DNA from: Hyphomicrobiales bacterium
GTDB taxonomy: Bacteria; Pseudomonadota; Alphaproteobacteria; Rhizobiales; Beijerinckiaceae
DNA: 7,840 nucleotides
Reading direction: 5' to 3'
Assembly (NCBI GenBank): GCA_003567055.1
Contig: PXAW01000489.1
Coordinates: 1-7,840, forward strand
The stretch's first letter is position 1; every line of letters starts with the position of its first letter. Shown here in pieces: positions 5,025 through 7,840 of this stretch. A program made the translations under genes and the position numbers. The notes beneath the pieces were generated by a model, which ran no database searches, was not told where the DNA came from, and saw only the letters and a program-made list of their open reading frames with translations.

Positions 5025-7292
5025 ATGAGAAACCCATCCGGCGGTCCGCGTGTATTGCTTCGTCGGCTTCGCGAAATCATGGCGGAGCCGATCAGCGCGC
5101 AGGATCGTCTCGACAGGATCGTGGTCCTGATCGCGGCCAACATGGTCGCGGAGGTCTGTTCCGTCTACGTGCTGCGCGCCGACGGCACGCTGGAGCTCTA
5201 TGCCACCGAGGGCCTCAACCGCGAAGCGGTGCATCTGACCACGATGCGCTCCGGAGAGGGGCTCGTCGGCCAGATCGCGGATGCGGCGCAGCCGCTCGCT
5301 CTGTCCGATGCACAGAGCCATCCGGCCTTCGCCTACAAGCCCGAGACCGGCGAGGAGATCTATCACGGCTTCCTCGGTGTGCCGATCCTGCGCGCGGGCA
5401 ATACGCTCGGCGTGCTGGTGGTGCAGAACCGCGCCCATCGCACCTATAGCGAAGAGGAAATCGAGGCGGCCCAGACCACCGCCATGGTGGTTGCCGAGAT
5501 GATCGCCTCGGGCGAGTTGCAGGCGATCGCGCAGGAAGGCGCGGATATCGCGCTGAAGAAACCGCTCTACCTGCAGGGCGTGTCGCTCACCGAAGGTGTC
5601 GGCCTCGGCCATGTGGTGCTGCATGAGCCGCGCGTGGTGGTGAAGAACCTCATCGCCGAAAATCTCGACGAGGAAGTCGAGCGCCTCGAAGCTGCCATCA
5701 GGAAGGTGCGCGCCTCCATCGACGAACTGATCGAACGCGGCGACGTCGCCGATCACGGCGAGCATCGCGAGGTGCTCGAGACCTTCCGCATGTTCGCCCA
5801 TGACCAGGGCTGGCTGCGGCGCATGCGCGAGGCGGTGATGACGGGCCTGACGGCGGAAGCCGCCGTCGAGCGCGTGCAATCGGACAACCGCGCGCGGATG
5901 ATGCGCCAGACCGATCCCTATCTGCGCGAGCGCCTGCACGATCTCGACGATCTCGCCAACCGTCTGCTGCACCAGCTGGTGGGACAGGATTTCGTCTCGG
6001 ACGGGGCGGATCTGCCGGAGAATGCCATCATCGTGGCGCGGTCGATGGGACCGGCGGCGCTGCTCGATTACGACCGTGCGAGGCTGCGCGGCATCGTGCT
6101 CGAGGAAGGCGGGCCGGCCAGCCATGTCGCCATCGTCGCCCGCGCGCTCGGCATTCCCGCCGTCGGGCGCGTCGAGAATGCCACGGCACTGGTTGAGCCC
6201 GGCGATGCCATCATCGCCGACGGCGTGGCCGGCGAGGTACAGATCAGGCCGCGTCCGGATGTCGAGGCGGCCTATGCGGAAAAGGCGCGCCTGCGCGCCA
6301 AGCGGCAGGAGCAGTATCGCGCCCTGCGCGACGTCGCCCCCGTCACCAGGGACGGCATCGCCGTCGATCTCCAGCTGAATGCCGGGCTGCTGGCCGATCT
6401 GCCGCATCTGGAGGAGACCGGGGCGCACGGGATCGGGCTGTTTCGCACCGAGATCCAGTTCATGGTCGCACAGCAGATGCCCTCGACCAGCGAGCAGCAG
6501 AAGCTCTACCGGGCCGTGCTCGACGCGGTCGATGGCGCCCCGGTCGTCTTCCGCACCCTCGATATCGGCGGCGACAAGATCCTGCCCTACATGTCGGCGA
6601 TCGAGGAGGAGAATCCGGCGCTGGGCTGGCGCGCGATCCGCATCGGCCTCGATCGCCCCGGCCTGCTGCGCAGCCAGGTCCGCGCCCTGCTCAAGGCTGG
6701 ATCGGGGCGCGACATCGCGATCATGCTGCCGATGGTCGCCACGGTGGAGGAATTCACCCGGGGCCGCGAAATCATCGCGCGCGAGATCGCCTATCTGCGC
6801 CGGCACGGCCATGCGATGCCCACCGACATCGCCATCGGCGTGATGATCGAGGTGCCGGCCCTGCTCTTCCAGATCCGCGAGATCTGCGCCCTGGCCGATT
6901 TCGTCTCGATCGGTTCGAACGATCTTCTGCAATTCCTCTTCGCCGCCGATCGCGAGAACCGGCAGGTGGCGCAGCGCTATGATCCGCTGGGTGTCTCCGC
7001 CCTGCGCGCCCTGCGCCTGATCGCCGATACCGCACGCGAGAGCGATTGCCGGGTCTCCATCTGCGGCGAGATCGCCGGACGCCCGCTCGAGGCGATGGCA
7101 CTGCTCGGCCTCGGCTTCCGCACGCTGTCGATGGCCCCGTCATCCCTGGGCCCGGTCAAGGCCATGCTGCTCGCCCTCGACGCGCAGGAAGCCGGCGCGC
7201 TGATCCGCGAAAAGCTCGACGATCCCGATACCGGGCCCACCCTGCGTGGCACGCTGGCACAATTCGCCGAGCGGCGGCGCATCCCGGTCTGA
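5025..7292 (+). CDS. ptsP: PtsP, phosphoenolpyruvate-protein phosphotransferase of the nitrogen PTS (EI-Ntr)
   Basis: Autophosphorylates from phosphoenolpyruvate and passes the phosphate to NPr and then EIIA-Ntr, a regulatory cytoplasmic relay linked to nitrogen and potassium status. The 755 residues show the full PtsP order: an N-terminal GAF sensor domain (about 28-160, with GEGLVGQIA and GFLGVPI), an NPr-binding helical region (about 180-320), the swivelling phosphohistidine domain with GGPASHVAIVARALGIP (362-378; active His367), and the PEP-binding barrel (about 440-725) with GLFRTE (471-476), VVFRTLDIGGDK (507-518), SIGSNDLLQF (628-637) and SICGEIAG (678-685; Cys680 as the likely acid). 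The GAF domain separates it from the sugar-PTS enzyme I; in relatives it is linked to glutamine sensing. The start MRNPSGGPRVLLRRLREIM is conserved in rhizobial PtsP; AGG at 5015-5017 is a modest ribosome site. Partner genes for NPr and EIIA-Ntr are not in the window. Confidence 0.97.
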   Translation: MRNPSGGPRVLLRRLREIMAEPISAQDRLDRIVVLIAANMVAEVCSVYVLRADGTLELYATEGLNREAVHLTTMRSGEGLVGQIADAAQPLALSDAQSHPAFAYKPETGEEIYHGFLGVPILRAGNTLGVLVVQNRAHRTYSEEEIEAAQTTAMVVAEMIASGELQAIAQEGADIALKKPLYLQGVSLTEGVGLGHVVLHEPRVVVKNLIAENLDEEVERLEAAIRKVRASIDELIERGDVADHGEHREVLETFRMFAHDQGWLRRMREAVMTGLTAEAAVERVQSDNRARMMRQTDPYLRERLHDLDDLANRLLHQLVGQDFVSDGADLPENAIIVARSMGPAALLDYDRARLRGIVLEEGGPASHVAIVARALGIPAVGRVENATALVEPGDAIIADGVAGEVQIRPRPDVEAAYAEKARLRAKRQEQYRALRDVAPVTRDGIAVDLQLNAGLLADLPHLEETGAHGIGLFRTEIQFMVAQQMPSTSEQQKLYRAVLDAVDGAPVVFRTLDIGGDKILPYMSAIEEENPALGWRAIRIGLDRPGLLRSQVRALLKAGSGRDIAIMLPMVATVEEFTRGREIIAREIAYLRRHGHAMPTDIAIGVMIEVPALLFQIREICALADFVSIGSNDLLQFLFAADRENRQVAQRYDPLGVSALRALRLIADTARESDCRVSICGEIAGRPLEAMALLGLGFRTLSMAPSSLGPVKAMLLALDAQEAGALIREKLDDPDTGPTLRGTLAQFAERRRIPV

Positions 7293-7314
7293 AGGCGACG
7301 ATATTCCCTCGCCT
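7293..7314. terminator. Short hairpin in the ptsP/azlD convergent gap
   Basis: AGGCGA (7293-7298) and TCGCCT (7309-7314) are exact reverse complements with a 10-base loop and fill almost all of the 21-base gap between the converging stop codons. No T-run follows on either strand, so a bidirectional terminator is only a possibility. Confidence 0.22.
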
Positions 7315-7640
7315 CAGAGACCCAGCCCAAGGGCGCGTGCCAGCGCGATGCCGACGAGCCCGGCGGCGATGGCCGCGATCTCCATGCGGGTGACGATCAT
7401 CACCGCGATCGCGGCACTGATGCCGATGAAGGCCGGCGATCCGGCCTGGGCGGCGATCGGCAGGATCGTGGCGATCACGATCGATCCCGGCAGGGCGCGC
7501 AGGGCGCGCGCGAGGCGCGGGCCGATACTGATCCGGTTCATGAAGATCACGCCGGAAGCGCGGCAGAGATAGGTCACCCCGGCCATGGCGACGAGGGCGA
7601 TGAGCGTCCCATAGGGCGTGGCGAGCGTGAGTTCAGGCAT
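7314..7640 (-). CDS. azlD: AzlD-family small membrane subunit, branched-chain amino-acid transport
   Basis: A 108-residue, strongly hydrophobic protein with four likely membrane segments (roughly 10-32, 48-66, 69-86 and 88-105). Family-typical features are an N-terminal TLIALVAMAGVTYLCRASG (12-30), then a basic loop with IGPRLARALRALPGSIV (39-55), where 'lr.lP.a.l.a.i.p' is characteristic of AzlD. AzlD proteins pair with the larger AzlC permease to export branched-chain amino acids or analogues; the pair has been characterised in Bacillus and, as BrnFE, in Corynebacterium. Its ATG lies inside the end of the upstream azlC frame (ATGCCTGA, 8-base overlap), indicating translational coupling. It converges on ptsP. 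Family call firm; actual substrate unknown. Confidence 0.88.
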   Translation of the reverse strand: MPELTLATPYGTLIALVAMAGVTYLCRASGVIFMNRISIGPRLARALRALPGSIVIATILPIAAQAGSPAFIGISAAIAVMIVTRMEIAAIAAGLVGIALARALGLGL

Positions 7641-7840
7641 CGTCGATCAATGCCCCCGCGATGGCGCCGGCAAGCGCGCCGATGATGATGAAGGCATAGC
7701 CGGGGATGAGCGCCTGCGCGAGCAGCGCCGCGCCGCCCGCGACCGCCCAGGGCACCGCCGGGCGAAATCCCTTCCACATCGGCACCAGCATGGCGGCGAA
7801 GAAGATCGGCATGACGAGATCGAGGCCGAAGCGCTCGGGA
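7633..7840 (-). CDS. azlC: AzlC-family branched-chain amino-acid permease, C-terminal part (5' end outside window)
   Basis: A minus-strand frame enters from the right edge and ends with TGA at 7635-7633, giving the last 68 residues. They read PERFGLDLVMPIFFAAMLVP, then MWKGFRPAVPWAVAGGAA, two further hydrophobic stretches, and an end in GALIDDA. 'FGLDFv.PaffaallvP.w' near the C-terminus is the recognised AzlC signature, followed by the last membrane helices. AzlC is the larger subunit of the two-component exporter. The stop overlaps the azlD start by eight bases, the usual azlC-azlD arrangement, which strengthens both calls. Start and full length lie outside the window. Confidence 0.85.
   Translation of the reverse strand, partial: PERFGLDLVMPIFFAAMLVPMWKGFRPAVPWAVAGGAALLAQALIPGYAFIIIGALAGAIAGALIDDA

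Noticed and set aside
4851..6932. Minus-strand open frame of 693 codons opposite the end of lysC and most of ptsP
   Set aside because: It lies antisense to two unmistakable genes; in high-GC DNA the codon bias of a real gene keeps an antisense frame open. The product is rich in His/Asp/Arg with no recognisable domain.
7574..7777. Minus-strand 67-codon frame overlapping azlC
   Set aside because: Out of frame with the clear AzlC C-terminus, which is hydrophobic and ends in the typical overlap with azlD; this frame is Arg/Gly-rich noise.

Overview
The window looks like ordinary chromosomal DNA of a high-GC alphaproteobacterium, most likely of the order Hyphomicrobiales (Rhizobiales). The reasons are strong G/C bias at third codon positions, a UbiG of alphaproteobacterial type, and the adjacent set ubiG / lysC / ptsP, a gene order I know from Rhizobiales genomes. 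The genus cannot be fixed from the sequence alone.

Layout. At the left edge is the C-terminal end of a RecX-like protein (+, 1-241). Two tandem RidA/YjgF-family genes follow (+, 336-785 and 911-1309), and both lack the substrate-binding arginine of true RidA. Next is a 23S rRNA pseudouridine synthase of the RluC/RluD family (+, 1402-2727) with a lysine/glycine-rich repeat N-terminus. It converges, with only 12 bases between, on ubiG (-, 2740-3504, ubiquinone O-methylation). A 193-bp divergent control region separates ubiG from lysC (+, 3698-4936, aspartokinase). Then comes ptsP (+, 5025-7292, enzyme I of the nitrogen phosphotransferase system). ptsP converges on a minus-strand azlCD-like pair for branched-chain amino-acid transport (azlD 7314-7640, azlC entering from the right edge, 7633-7840).

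How the genes relate. Most are housekeeping: regulation of recombination, reactive-metabolite handling (Rid family), ribosome maturation, ubiquinone synthesis, the first step of the aspartate amino-acid family, nitrogen-linked phosphorelay, and amino-acid export. lysC and ptsP run the same way with 88 bases between them and may share a transcript. I see no insertion sequence, CRISPR array, tRNA or rRNA, and no stretch over 300 bases without a gene.

I do not find a new multigene system. The best leads are small: an in-frame GTG with a consensus ribosome-binding site inside lysC, exactly where a separate regulatory (beta) subunit would begin; a nested palindromic element between the two Rid genes; the Arg-less tandem Rid pair; and a repeat-built, probably length-variable N-terminus on the pseudouridine synthase.
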